Part shown: positions 16,615-23,673 of the stretch, piece after piece
How the letters are laid out: the number at the start of each line of letters is the position of its first letter
How positions within the stretch are numbered: position 1 is the first letter of the stretch
DNA from: CBINFS01 sp966250015
GTDB lineage: Bacteria > Bacteroidota > Rhodothermia > Rhodothermales > DASSAV01
Assembly: GCA_966250015.1 (NCBI GenBank)
Contig: CBINFS010000048.1
Span: 1 to 25,121 of the forward strand
Direction: 5' to 3'
DNA: 25,121 nucleotides
Program-made: the position numbers and the translations under genes
The notes under the pieces: model-generated
Databases searched by the model: none
What the model saw: the letters and a program-made list of their open reading frames with translations, nothing else
What the model was told of the DNA's origin: nothing

Positions 16615-16646
16615 TCAAAATACTGAGGTGCTACCTGCACGGCAAA
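16615..16646 (-). promoter_or_regulatory. Bacteroidota-type promoter for the GT-C-like gene
   Basis: On the minus strand, TTTG (16646-16643), exactly 20 bases, then TATTTTGA (16622-16615). The spacing equals that of the phosphotransferase and tonB sites. The -7 box overlaps the TTG at 16618, so translation from that codon would need an upstream promoter. The ATG at 16573 then has a leader of about 35 bases. Confidence 0.45.
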
Positions 16647-16703
16647 GCGCCCTGCGTGTTCCGCAAACTTGCACCGGGAAGTGGAGAAGCCCTTGAAAAA
16701 TGA

Positions 16704-16715
16704 CCCGGATTCGGG
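16704..16715 (-). terminator. Weak terminator-like hairpin after recQ
   Basis: Just past the recQ stop on the minus strand, CCCG and CGGG form a 4-bp stem around AATC, followed by TCA and then five T residues. The stem is short, so this is only a candidate. Confidence 0.28.
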
Positions 16716-16723
16716 CAATCAAC

Positions 16724-18550
16724 TCAGGCGGAATGTTCCTGGATCACTTCGAGGAACGCCTCACCGTACCGTTCGAGCTTGGCTTCTCCCACACCGGAAA
16801 TACGCCCAAGAGCGGTAAGATCCCGGGGAAGGTGGTGAACCATGGCCGCGAGGGTCGAATCGTGAAAGATCACGTATGGTGGTACGCCCTGAGCTCGTGC
16901 AATTTCAAGCCTTCTGCGACGCAATGCATCAAACAGGGTTCTCTCCGTCTCTGTACGTGGTACGGCATCAGCAGCACCCTTCGCCTTTTTCTTTTTGCCC
17001 TTTGGAGCCGGACGCGCATCGTGTCTGAAGAACAGCTCCTTCTCGCCTTTCAGAACCGGACCGCAAGCCCTGGTGAGTCGCATCCCACCGTAACCGTCCA
17101 CATCCACTCGAAGGTAATCCGATGCCACGAGCTGCCGAATGACCGACCTCCACTCCGTAGCCGTAAGCTCGGCGCCAATCCCGAAGGTGCTCAATTGATC
17201 GTGCCTGAAACGTCTCACCTTGTCCGTAGCATTACCAAGCAAAATGTCGATGATGTGGGCTGCTCCGAATCGCTGCCCGGTGCGGTGTATACACGACATG
17301 ACCTTCTGGGCTGCGATGGTTGCATTCCACGTTTCGACCGGTTCAAGGCAGTTGTCGCAGTTGCCGCACGGTCTGCCAATTGACTCGCCAAAATAGTTGA
17401 GCAGGACCTCTCGGCGACATGCTGCCGTTTCGCAGTAGCCAACGATGGCATTTAGCTTGTGCCTCTCCACCCACTTGTGTGCGCTGTCCGCCCCTGACGC
17501 CTCGATCATCTTCTGAATAACGACCACGTCAGCGATACTGTAGGCCAGCCACGCATCCGCTGGCAGCCCGTCGCGTCCTGCCCTTCCTGTTTCCTGATAG
17601 TACGACTCCGGGCTCCGTGGAACGTCGACGTGGGCGACGAACCGCACGTTGGGCTTGTCGATGCCCATCCCGAAAGCTACGGTCGCTACCACGACGACGC
17701 CCTCGTCGTTGATGAACCTGCTCTGATTCTCACGCCTCGTTCGATCGGATAATCCGGCGTGGTACGGTACGGCGTCGATGCCGTGGGTACACAGCCACTC
17801 GGCGACCTCCTCGACCCTTTTCCTCGACGTACAGTACACAATGCCGCTGTCCCCGGCGTGCTCGCTCTCGATGAACTGCAACAGCTGTTGCTTGACGCTT
17901 TTCTTTAGTACGACGTTGTACCTGATGTTTGGACGGTCAAATCCTGTGACCAGGACGTCTTCCGGGGATAGTTTGAGACGCCTGACGATGTCCCGCCTCG
18001 TCGGAGCATCCGCCGTAGCCGTGACCGCAATACAGGGCGTATTGGGATAGCGGCGGCGCAATTCGGAGAGCTGGAGGTATTCGGGCCGGAAATCGTGCCC
18101 CCATTGGGAGATACAATGCGCCTCGTCGATGGCAAAGAGCGCCACCTCCACCTGATCCAGTAGCTCAAGAAACTCGGGGGTGAGCAGCCGCTCGGGAGCC
18201 AGATACAACAAGTCGAGATCACCGGCAACCAGCTTTTTCTCCACTTCCCGCTGGCGGTTACGAGGAAGGCTCGAGTTCAGTACCGCCGCCTGAACGCCAA
18301 GCTGTAAAAGTCCGTCTACCTGATCCTGCATCAAAGAAATCAGGGGCGACACCACGATGCCACATCCACGGCGAAGGATCGAAGGGATCTGATAGCAGAG
18401 CGACTTCCCGCCGCCGGTGGGCATCACTACCAGTGCGTTCCCTCCATACAGCAGGCGCTCGATGACTTCTTGCTGACCCTGCCGGTATTCGTCGTATCCA
18501 AAGACCGTTTTAAGTATATCCCGGTGATCCTCCAACGTTTGATAGCCCAT
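16724..18550 (-). CDS. recQ: ATP-dependent DNA helicase RecQ
   Basis: A 608-residue 3'-to-5' DNA helicase for recombination and stalled-fork repair. Domains in order: helicase core with Walker A MPTGGGKS (43-50), DEAH (142-145) and motif VI QETGRAGRDG (319-328); RecQ-Ct zinc site with Cys378, Cys395, Cys398 and Cys401; winged-helix region about 410-500; a Lys-rich linker (about 517-524); and one HRDC domain (about 532-608). The length equals that of the classic bacterial RecQ. All key residues are present, so it should be active. The ATG at 18550 gives a typical N terminus, with FGYDEYRQGQQ (the RecQ Q-like motif) at 17-27. It stands alone, with a 249-base gap upstream. Confidence 0.96.
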   Translation of the reverse strand: MGYQTLEDHRDILKTVFGYDEYRQGQQEVIERLLYGGNALVVMPTGGGKSLCYQIPSILRRGCGIVVSPLISLMQDQVDGLLQLGVQAAVLNSSLPRNRQREVEKKLVAGDLDLLYLAPERLLTPEFLELLDQVEVALFAIDEAHCISQWGHDFRPEYLQLSELRRRYPNTPCIAVTATADAPTRRDIVRRLKLSPEDVLVTGFDRPNIRYNVVLKKSVKQQLLQFIESEHAGDSGIVYCTSRKRVEEVAEWLCTHGIDAVPYHAGLSDRTRRENQSRFINDEGVVVVATVAFGMGIDKPNVRFVAHVDVPRSPESYYQETGRAGRDGLPADAWLAYSIADVVVIQKMIEASGADSAHKWVERHKLNAIVGYCETAACRREVLLNYFGESIGRPCGNCDNCLEPVETWNATIAAQKVMSCIHRTGQRFGAAHIIDILLGNATDKVRRFRHDQLSTFGIGAELTATEWRSVIRQLVASDYLRVDVDGYGGMRLTRACGPVLKGEKELFFRHDARPAPKGKKKKAKGAADAVPRTETERTLFDALRRRRLEIARAQGVPPYVIFHDSTLAAMVHHLPRDLTALGRISGVGEAKLERYGEAFLEVIQEHSA

Positions 18551-18799
18551 TCTCTAACTTATTCGCTCCAGTTTTTCCGGCCCGCCGTCAAACACCCATA
18601 CGGAAGACCCATCCATCAACCGGTGTCCTTCAACCCCACGAAGGTATGAGTGTTACATGTGAACGGGACAAAATATTCCACCTCTTCTCTACGTGATGGT
18701 CCAGGGATATGCTTCTAGGTCGGCGTACGAATGCTGCAGGCGCCAATATCGTACGTTTCGTCCGTTACGCTCCCGGTGACTGCGGCTTTTTACCAGTCC
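18551..18799. other. Intergenic region between recQ and the oxidoreductase gene
   Basis: 249 bases without a credible gene. It must hold the recQ promoter. A -7-like TATTTTG (minus strand, around 18670-18676) has no TTG at the right distance, and TAAGTTAG just before the recQ ATG likewise lacks a -33 partner. No strong hairpin was seen. Confidence 0.5.
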
Positions 18800-19954
18800 T
18801 CAAAGTGAGGGAACGTCGATCCACCGGCGCTCCCGCCAGGATTGATAAGCCAGCTCCGCCAGCTGGACACCCTTCGCTCCTTCCCTGAGCGTCCAGGCAA
18901 ACGGCTCGTCCCACACGACGTGACGCAAAAACAGCTCCCACTGGATCTTGAACGCGTTCTCGTACTCCTGTTGATCGGGAACGAGCTGCCAGTCGTCGTA
19001 GTAGCTGTGCGGATTGTCGACGTCCGGATTCCAGACAGGCCTTGGCGTCGCAACGTAGGGCTGCACCCAGCATTTCCTCAGTCCTGCCACGGCCGATCCC
19101 GCCGTGCCGTCAACCTGGAGGGTAAACAGGTCGTCGCGTCGAACGCGAGTCGTCCAGGATGAATTGAACTGCGCGACGATATCTCCTTCCAGCTCGAACA
19201 GGGCGTACGCCGCGTCGTCGGCGGTGGCGTCGTATGGTTGTCCTTTTTCATCCCACCGCCGCCCGATGTGCGTGGCGCCAAGTGCCAACACGGACCTGAC
19301 GTTTCCGAAGAGGTCATCGAGCACGTAGCGCCAGTGGGCGAACATGTCGAGGATGATACCACCCCCTTCCTCACGGCGGTAGTTCCACGACGGCCGCTGA
19401 GCCGGGATGGTGTCCCCTTCAAAGACCCAGTAACCGAACTCTCCACGAACCGAAAGTACGCTACCGAAGAAATTCCTCTCTTGCAGGCTTTTCAGCTTCC
19501 GCAGGCCAGGAAGCCACAGTTTGTCCTGTACGACACCGTTTTTTACCCCCGCTTTCTCCGCCAGGCGCGCGAGTCCGACTGCCTCCTCTGTGGTGAGAGC
19601 CGTCGGTTTTTCGCAGTACACGTGTTTACCCGCCTCGATTGCCCGGCTGACGCACTCCACTCTCCGATCCGTCGTTTGAGCGTCGAAATAGACCGTCATG
19701 TCCTCACGGGCAAGCGCTTCGTCAAGGTCGGTCGTCCAATCCATGAACCCGGTCTGAACGGCAAGTCTTTCGAGCTTATCCCGATTTCGGCCGACGAGCA
19801 ATGGTTGTGGCATGATCACGGCGCCGTCACCAACGCGAATGCCGCCCTGGTCGATGATGGCGCGAATGGATCGCTTGAGGTGCTGGTTGGTCCCCATCCG
19901 ACCGGTCACCCCATTCATGATGATTCCGACTCGGTGTACCTCGTATTCAGGCAT
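18800..19954 (-). CDS. Gfo/Idh/MocA-family NAD(P)-dependent oxidoreductase
   Basis: A 384-residue cytoplasmic dehydrogenase, probably acting on a sugar, inositol or related polyol. The nucleotide-binding stretch is GVTGRMG near residues 15-21, and the family lysine is in YCEKPTAL (EKP at about 115-117). The C-terminal substrate domain includes GGGIILDMFAHWRYVLDDLF. The ATG at 19954 is chosen over the in-frame ATG at 19984 because GGAG lies seven bases upstream of it and the protein then starts right at the Rossmann fold. The cupin gene lies 58 bases upstream on the same strand, so the two form an operon. The exact substrate cannot be told. Confidence 0.88.
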   Translation of the reverse strand: MPEYEVHRVGIIMNGVTGRMGTNQHLKRSIRAIIDQGGIRVGDGAVIMPQPLLVGRNRDKLERLAVQTGFMDWTTDLDEALAREDMTVYFDAQTTDRRVECVSRAIEAGKHVYCEKPTALTTEEAVGLARLAEKAGVKNGVVQDKLWLPGLRKLKSLQERNFFGSVLSVRGEFGYWVFEGDTIPAQRPSWNYRREEGGGIILDMFAHWRYVLDDLFGNVRSVLALGATHIGRRWDEKGQPYDATADDAAYALFELEGDIVAQFNSSWTTRVRRDDLFTLQVDGTAGSAVAGLRKCWVQPYVATPRPVWNPDVDNPHSYYDDWQLVPDQQEYENAFKIQWELFLRHVVWDEPFAWTLREGAKGVQLAELAYQSWRERRWIDVPSL

Positions 19955-20012
19955 GGTGATCTCCGGTTCGTTGCGCCAGGTCAACTTGCTGGATGGTTAT
20001 CAAAAAAAGTGC

Positions 20013-20456
20013 TCAGCCTTTCGAAATATGCTGTGGCCATGCTCCTTCCGGAAGCGGCGGCGCCTCGATTCCCGCCCGGGGAAGCGTTCCTTCGAGTTCC
20101 TGCCTCCAATGTGCCACGTCACCCGCCGGTCCGTAGCAATAGAGCATCTTCATCGGCCTGTCACCAGTATTGGTGAGCTGGTGATACTCGTTTGAAGGGA
20201 TGTAAACGAGCTGCCCGGCCGAGATCGTCTGCCGTTCGGAGCCCAGACACATCTCCCCTTCCCCTTCGATGATGAAATAGACCTCCTCTTGCTCGTGATT
20301 GTGCCAGGGCACCTGCCCCCCTTGAGGCTCGAGCGTCACGAATCCCATAGAGAAGAGGCTCGATTGTACGGGCGACGCACCGCCGACAAGGTTCTGCGTC
20401 CTCCTTCGTGCCGGATACGTCCGCCCTTCGATGCGTGATAAATCAGCGATGGTCAT
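20013..20456 (-). CDS. Cupin-domain protein (small metal-binding beta-barrel)
   Basis: A 147-residue single-domain cupin. Motif 1 is visible as GGQVPWHNHEQEEVYFIIEG, with probable metal ligands His52, His54 and Glu58. Motif 2 is in SAGQLVYIPSNEYHQLTN, with His92 as the fourth ligand. Such proteins act as sugar isomerases or epimerases, dioxygenases or small-molecule sensors. It is the first gene of an operon with the Gfo/Idh/MocA oxidoreductase, 58 bases ahead, which favours a carbohydrate role: the cupin may isomerise or bind the sugar the dehydrogenase oxidises. That is inference. The start is the ATG at 20456. No convincing promoter was found in the long gap upstream. Confidence 0.85.
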   Translation of the reverse strand: MTIADLSRIEGRTYPARRRTQNLVGGASPVQSSLFSMGFVTLEPQGGQVPWHNHEQEEVYFIIEGEGEMCLGSERQTISAGQLVYIPSNEYHQLTNTGDRPMKMLYCYGPAGDVAHWRQELEGTLPRAGIEAPPLPEGAWPQHISKG

Positions 20457-20717
20457 GAGCTTGGCAGGCAGGTTGAAAATGGCAGATGTCCACCACCCAG
20501 ATTAACAACCCTGCCCCTTAGAGGCAACGACTGAACGATTGGGTATTGCTGGGAATTCAGTCCGATTGCTTTTTGCTCGAGCCGTAAAATCGCGAACGAA
20601 TCTGCAGGCGAAGGCTTGCCAAAATGGAAGATTCGTCGTTTATTGCGGCCCGTCGTTCGAAACAGCCGGTAGCGGTGCATCAGACGGCATCTTTGGCGTT
20701 CTTTCACGAACGATCTA

Positions 20718-20749
20718 TTGGCACTTGGGGATCGAACGACGTATTTTTC
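20718..20749 (+). promoter_or_regulatory. Candidate promoter for tRNA-Asp
   Basis: TTG (20718-20720), 21 bases, then TATTTTTC (20742-20749), seven of eight positions of TAnnTTTG. The start point would fall near 20756, about 68 bases before the tRNA, right at an inverted repeat. Confidence 0.33.
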
Positions 20750-20755
20750 AGTTCT

Positions 20756-20776
20756 CCGATCCGATCGATGGATCGG
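20756..20776. repeat. Inverted repeat in the tRNA-Asp leader
   Basis: CCGATCC and GGATCGG are perfect 7-base arms around GATCGAT, 48 bases before the tRNA. It could be an operator or a leader hairpin. Confidence 0.4.
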
Positions 20777-20823
20777 GAACAAGTAGGCGGAGCAAAGATT
20801 CTACTAGTCCGCAAATAAAGTCT

Positions 20824-20897
20824 GGTCCGGTAGTTCAGTTGGTTAGAATGCCAGCCTGTCACGCTGGAGGTCGCGGGTTCGAGTCCCGTCCGGACCG
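20824..20897 (+). tRNA. tRNA-Asp (GTC anticodon)
   Basis: A 74-base cloverleaf. The acceptor arms GGTCCGG (20824-20830) and CCGGACC (20890-20896) pair fully, with G as discriminator base. The anticodon stem CCAGC/GCTGG closes the 7-base loop CTGTCAC, with anticodon GTC at 20858-20860. The T arm GCGGG-TTCGAGT-CCCGT is present. The bases after the discriminator are CAA, so the 3' CCA is not encoded and must be added enzymatically. Confidence 0.96.
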
Positions 20898-20904
20898 CAA
20901 TATG

Positions 20905-20947
20905 AAAAGGCCGCGAGTTCTTCTTTTAGGAAGCCCCGGCCTTTTTT
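20905..20947 (+). terminator. Intrinsic terminator of the tRNA-Asp transcript
   Basis: AAAAGGCCG (20905-20913) and CGGCCTTTT (20937-20945) form a 9-bp stem with a 23-base loop, running into TTTTTT at 20942-20947. It lies 7 bases after the tRNA. Confidence 0.8.
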
Positions 20948-21280
20948 CGTCCATGCGAGTCGCATCTCCGTTCAAAAAAGCCTTTCCTGAGCCGGGTAAC
21001 AGGATTTCTGCCCTGATCTCTACGGCTCCGGTGTGCTTCCAGGTCTTTCTCCGTCGGCTGGGATCCCTGCTTTTAGCATTTTCATTTCTAACGGGTTCTG
21101 TTACATTCAGGTAACGCCCCGGCTGTCGTTTGCTGGTCCGTAGTGGCGAGGATTTGTGGTGAAGTGGGATGGTCCGGTCTTTCCCGGGAGAAAGGTTACG
21201 CTTTCTGTTGATGGGACCGGGGTGTCGAAGCGAAAAAACGTTCCGTCAATAACCCCACCAACCATACGTTAATTCTCGTT
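20948..21280. other. Intergenic region and probable leader of the T9SS protein gene
   Basis: 333 bases without a credible gene. A weak promoter-like pair occurs around 21079-21109 (TTT, 20 bases, TACATTCA). A structured segment at 21174-21220 lies about 60 bases before the ATG. A 53-codon frame from 20954 has no supporting evidence. Confidence 0.4.
21174..21220 (+). promoter_or_regulatory. Predicted two-stem leader structure upstream of the T9SS protein
   Basis: CCGGTC (21174-21179) pairs with GACCGG (21215-21220). Inside it AGAAAG (21189-21194) pairs with CTTTCT (21201-21206) around a 6-base loop. The palindrome CCCGGG lies between. No known riboswitch consensus was recognised. Confidence 0.35.
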
Positions 21281-23485
21281 ATGACCAGATCGATTCTCAT
21301 CCTGTTGCTGTTCTGCCTCTTTCCGTTACGGGCGGCAGTCGGGCAACAGAACACCGCTCCGACGGCAACGAACGACGCCGTGACCGTCGACATGGACGTT
21401 GCGACTACACTCAACGTCCTGAGCAACGACAAAGACGCCGAGAAGGATAAACTTCTGGTCGTCGACATCACCGCGGAGCCCCGGCACGGATGGGTCGAGG
21501 TAGCCGATGACCTTCTTACTATCCGTTACACCCCCCATCCCGGTTACATAGGCCGCGATACACTGGAGTACAAAATCACCGACGGCAACGGCAACTACGA
21601 CACGGCCGACGTTTTCATCACTGTTGAAAAAGGCAAAAACAGACCCCCCGTTGCCCGAAGAGACTGGATAACCGTCGAGCCAGATAGTGAAGTGGAAATT
21701 GACGTCCTCTGGAATGACACGGATCCCGACGGCGACGAGCTGACCATTGTCAGCTGGGATGTTCCTGCCGACCTCGGCACCATTGAAGAAGACGACGGCA
21801 TCCTGGTGCTCACCGTGGCTGCAGCAGCATCAAAAGACACCTACAATATTTACTACACGATTGAGGATGATGAAGGGGAAGAAAGCGAAGCTCGTTTGCG
21901 AATCACTATTGTAGATGACGTGGACGATGAAAACGACCGTCCAGACGCCGAAGAGGACAACTTCGACGTATACGAAGACCTTCCTACCATCCTGCCCGTC
22001 CTGTTGAATGATCGAGACGATGACGGCGACGAGCTCGAGCTCACGGCGATCGTTAACCGCCCAACGAAGGGTAGCGCCCGTATTTCCAACGACAAGAAAA
22101 GTGTCCTCTTTACACCGGCGGCTGACGCAACCGGTGGCGACAAGCTCTCCTACGAAGTGACCGACGGCGAAGACGATGACGTCGGCTTCGTGCTGATCAA
22201 CATTCTCCCGGTAAACGACGACCCCGTCGCCACAACGGATACCGTCGTTACGACCTCCGGCATCGCCATCGACGTCGACGTTCTGAAAAACGACACGGAC
22301 AAGGAAGACGACGATCTCGTCGTTACCTCCGTCGGAAAGCCGGCGCACGGGACGGCCGCCATCGTGAAGGGGCAGGTCCGCTACACCCCTGCCGAAGACT
22401 ACTTCGGGAGTGATTCATTCGTTTATACCACGATTGACGGCAACGGCGGTACGGCAACCGGAACTGTGCTGGTTACGGTCAAGCGCGCCAATACGGCCCC
22501 CGTCGCCGAAAATGACGCCGTGACGATCGATGAAGACGACGTCGTAGTGATCGACGTCACGAAAAACGATACGGACGACGACCGTAAGTTTAGCCTGACC
22601 ATTCTGACACAGCCCGAACACGGCACCGCGGCGGTCAACGACAACGGCACGCCGGCCAACACGGCTGACGACAAGATCACGTACACGCCCGAGCTCAATT
22701 TCGCAGGCGTAGACTCCTTCTTTTACAAGGTCTCCGATGAAGAGGGGCTTGCGGACTCGGCGAAAGTGACGGTAACCGTCCGCCCGGTCAACGATCCCCC
22801 GTCGCCGGCCAAAATCACCTCTCCCACAAACGGATCGAGGCTCGTCATTGGTGGTTCGCTGACCAAGCCGGCTGATCCCACAGAACCGATCGAGTTCAAA
22901 TGGAATCCCGCCGACGATCCGGAAGATGACGAGATCACGTATACGTGGTACCTCGCCACTGCGACCGGATTCACGCGCGAGACGACACTCTTGAAAGAAG
23001 ACGTCGGATCGGATCTGTCCATCGTACTCGACGTGGGCACCATTGCGGCTGCACTCGACGAGGAGGACGTCAGGCTGGCCGAGTCCCTCACGGTGTATAC
23101 GCGTGTGACGGCGTATGACGGGGAGTATTCCATCCCCAGCGAAACGGTCCGGATCACGATGACCAGAGGGACCGTCACTGACGTCGAAAACGTTGCCGAG
23201 CTGCCAACGGAATTTGCGCTCAAGGGCAACTACCCGAACCCGTTCAATCCGTCGACTACCATCCGCCTCGACGTACCTGAACTGTCGGAAGTGGAAGTCA
23301 ACGTGTACGACCTGACCGGCCGTCACGTTATGACAGTGCCGAAGCAGACGCTGGCCGCCGGCGTCTCGCAGCCGATCGAGCTCGACGCCTCGGCGCTCGG
23401 ATCGGGCGTATACGTGTACCGTATCGTGGCTTCGGGCAAGACCCGTAGCTGGTCCGGCAGCGGACAATTCGTGCTCATCAAATAA
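21281..23485 (+). CDS. Secreted multi-repeat (tandem-95/cadherin-like) surface protein with T9SS sorting domain
   Basis: A 734-residue exported protein. A signal peptide at about 1-22 is followed by five Asp-rich Ig/cadherin-like repeats of about 90 residues (26-116, 121-210, 220-310, 313-401, 406-501). Each repeat has a VxxNDxD turn and a later YTPxxxYxGxDxxxY-like strand. A non-repeat beta domain with fibronectin-like character covers about 505-629. The C-terminal 95 residues carry GNYPNPFNPSTTI, VYDLTGR and GVYVYRI, the type A T9SS sorting domain that is recognised at the outer membrane and usually removed. The protein is therefore probably surface-attached or released, acting as an adhesin, matrix or stalk protein. 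Asp-rich turns such as NDTDPDGDEL suggest calcium binding. No catalytic domain was seen. It appears to be monocistronic. Confidence 0.9.
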   Translation: MTRSILILLLFCLFPLRAAVGQQNTAPTATNDAVTVDMDVATTLNVLSNDKDAEKDKLLVVDITAEPRHGWVEVADDLLTIRYTPHPGYIGRDTLEYKITDGNGNYDTADVFITVEKGKNRPPVARRDWITVEPDSEVEIDVLWNDTDPDGDELTIVSWDVPADLGTIEEDDGILVLTVAAAASKDTYNIYYTIEDDEGEESEARLRITIVDDVDDENDRPDAEEDNFDVYEDLPTILPVLLNDRDDDGDELELTAIVNRPTKGSARISNDKKSVLFTPAADATGGDKLSYEVTDGEDDDVGFVLINILPVNDDPVATTDTVVTTSGIAIDVDVLKNDTDKEDDDLVVTSVGKPAHGTAAIVKGQVRYTPAEDYFGSDSFVYTTIDGNGGTATGTVLVTVKRANTAPVAENDAVTIDEDDVVVIDVTKNDTDDDRKFSLTILTQPEHGTAAVNDNGTPANTADDKITYTPELNFAGVDSFFYKVSDEEGLADSAKVTVTVRPVNDPPSPAKITSPTNGSRLVIGGSLTKPADPTEPIEFKWNPADDPEDDEITYTWYLATATGFTRETTLLKEDVGSDLSIVLDVGTIAAALDEEDVRLAESLTVYTRVTAYDGEYSIPSETVRITMTRGTVTDVENVAELPTEFALKGNYPNPFNPSTTIRLDVPELSEVEVNVYDLTGRHVMTVPKQTLAAGVSQPIELDASALGSGVYVYRIVASGKTRSWSGSGQFVLIK

Positions 23486-23499
23486 CGTGAGTGAATTGT

Positions 23500-23540
23500 G
23501 GCGTGGCCGGAGGCAGAATGACAGTGCCTCCGGCCGCGCC
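23500..23540 (+). terminator. Strong hairpin after the T9SS protein gene
   Basis: 15-base arms (23500-23514 and 23526-23540), fully paired with one G-U wobble, around an 11-base loop. It lies 14 bases after the stop. It lacks a T tract on either strand, so it may act as an mRNA-stabilising hairpin or a non-canonical terminator. Confidence 0.5.
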
Positions 23541-23579
23541 AAACACACCCTGTATTGGCACTGCTTCTCGGTTTCTTCG

Positions 23580-23602
23580 GACTGGAGCGGAAACATCCAG
23601 TC
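23580..23602 (+). repeat. Inverted repeat upstream of the ZapE-like gene (first)
   Basis: GACTGGA and TCCAGTC are perfect 7-base arms around a 9-base loop, followed by AAAA. It lies about 70 bases before the ATG at 23674. Confidence 0.4.
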
Positions 23603-23622
23603 AAAAGGCGCATTGACGGACC

Positions 23623-23652
23623 CCGAATAAACGCAGCACCTTTCTTATTCGG
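23623..23652 (+). repeat. Inverted repeat upstream of the ZapE-like gene (second)
   Basis: CCGAATAA and TTATTCGG are perfect 8-base arms with a 14-base spacer, ending 21 bases before the ATG. The position suits an operator or a leader hairpin near the ribosome-binding region. No Shine-Dalgarno sequence is visible there. Confidence 0.4.
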
Positions 23653-23673
23653 ATCCCTCGTTTCACTTCCCGC

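Larger units (their letters stand above)
20457..20823. other. Intergenic region between the cupin operon and tRNA-Asp
   Basis: 367 bases between divergent transcription units. It contains a possible tRNA promoter (20718-20749) and a 7-bp inverted repeat at 20756-20776. Open frames in it show no family resemblance and no sign of a start site, so I call no gene. Confidence 0.5.

Noticed and set aside
20453..20782. Minus-strand frame of 109 codons upstream of the cupin
   Set aside because: Arg/Ser-rich sequence without a family feature, overlapping the cupin start and the proposed tRNA promoter; looks like a chance open frame.
20539..21114. Plus-strand frame of 191 codons running through tRNA-Asp and its terminator
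   Set aside because: It reads through a confident tRNA and hairpin, so it cannot be a real gene. The 53-codon tail from 20954 has a hydrophobic stretch but no start signal.
20880..21120. Possible integration site at the 3' end of tRNA-Asp
   Set aside because: No second copy of the tRNA 3' end and no integrase or phage gene was seen nearby.
21830..23596. Long minus-strand frames opposite the T9SS protein
   Set aside because: Antisense shadows caused by GAC/GAT-rich codons; the plus-strand protein has clear domains and a sorting signal.
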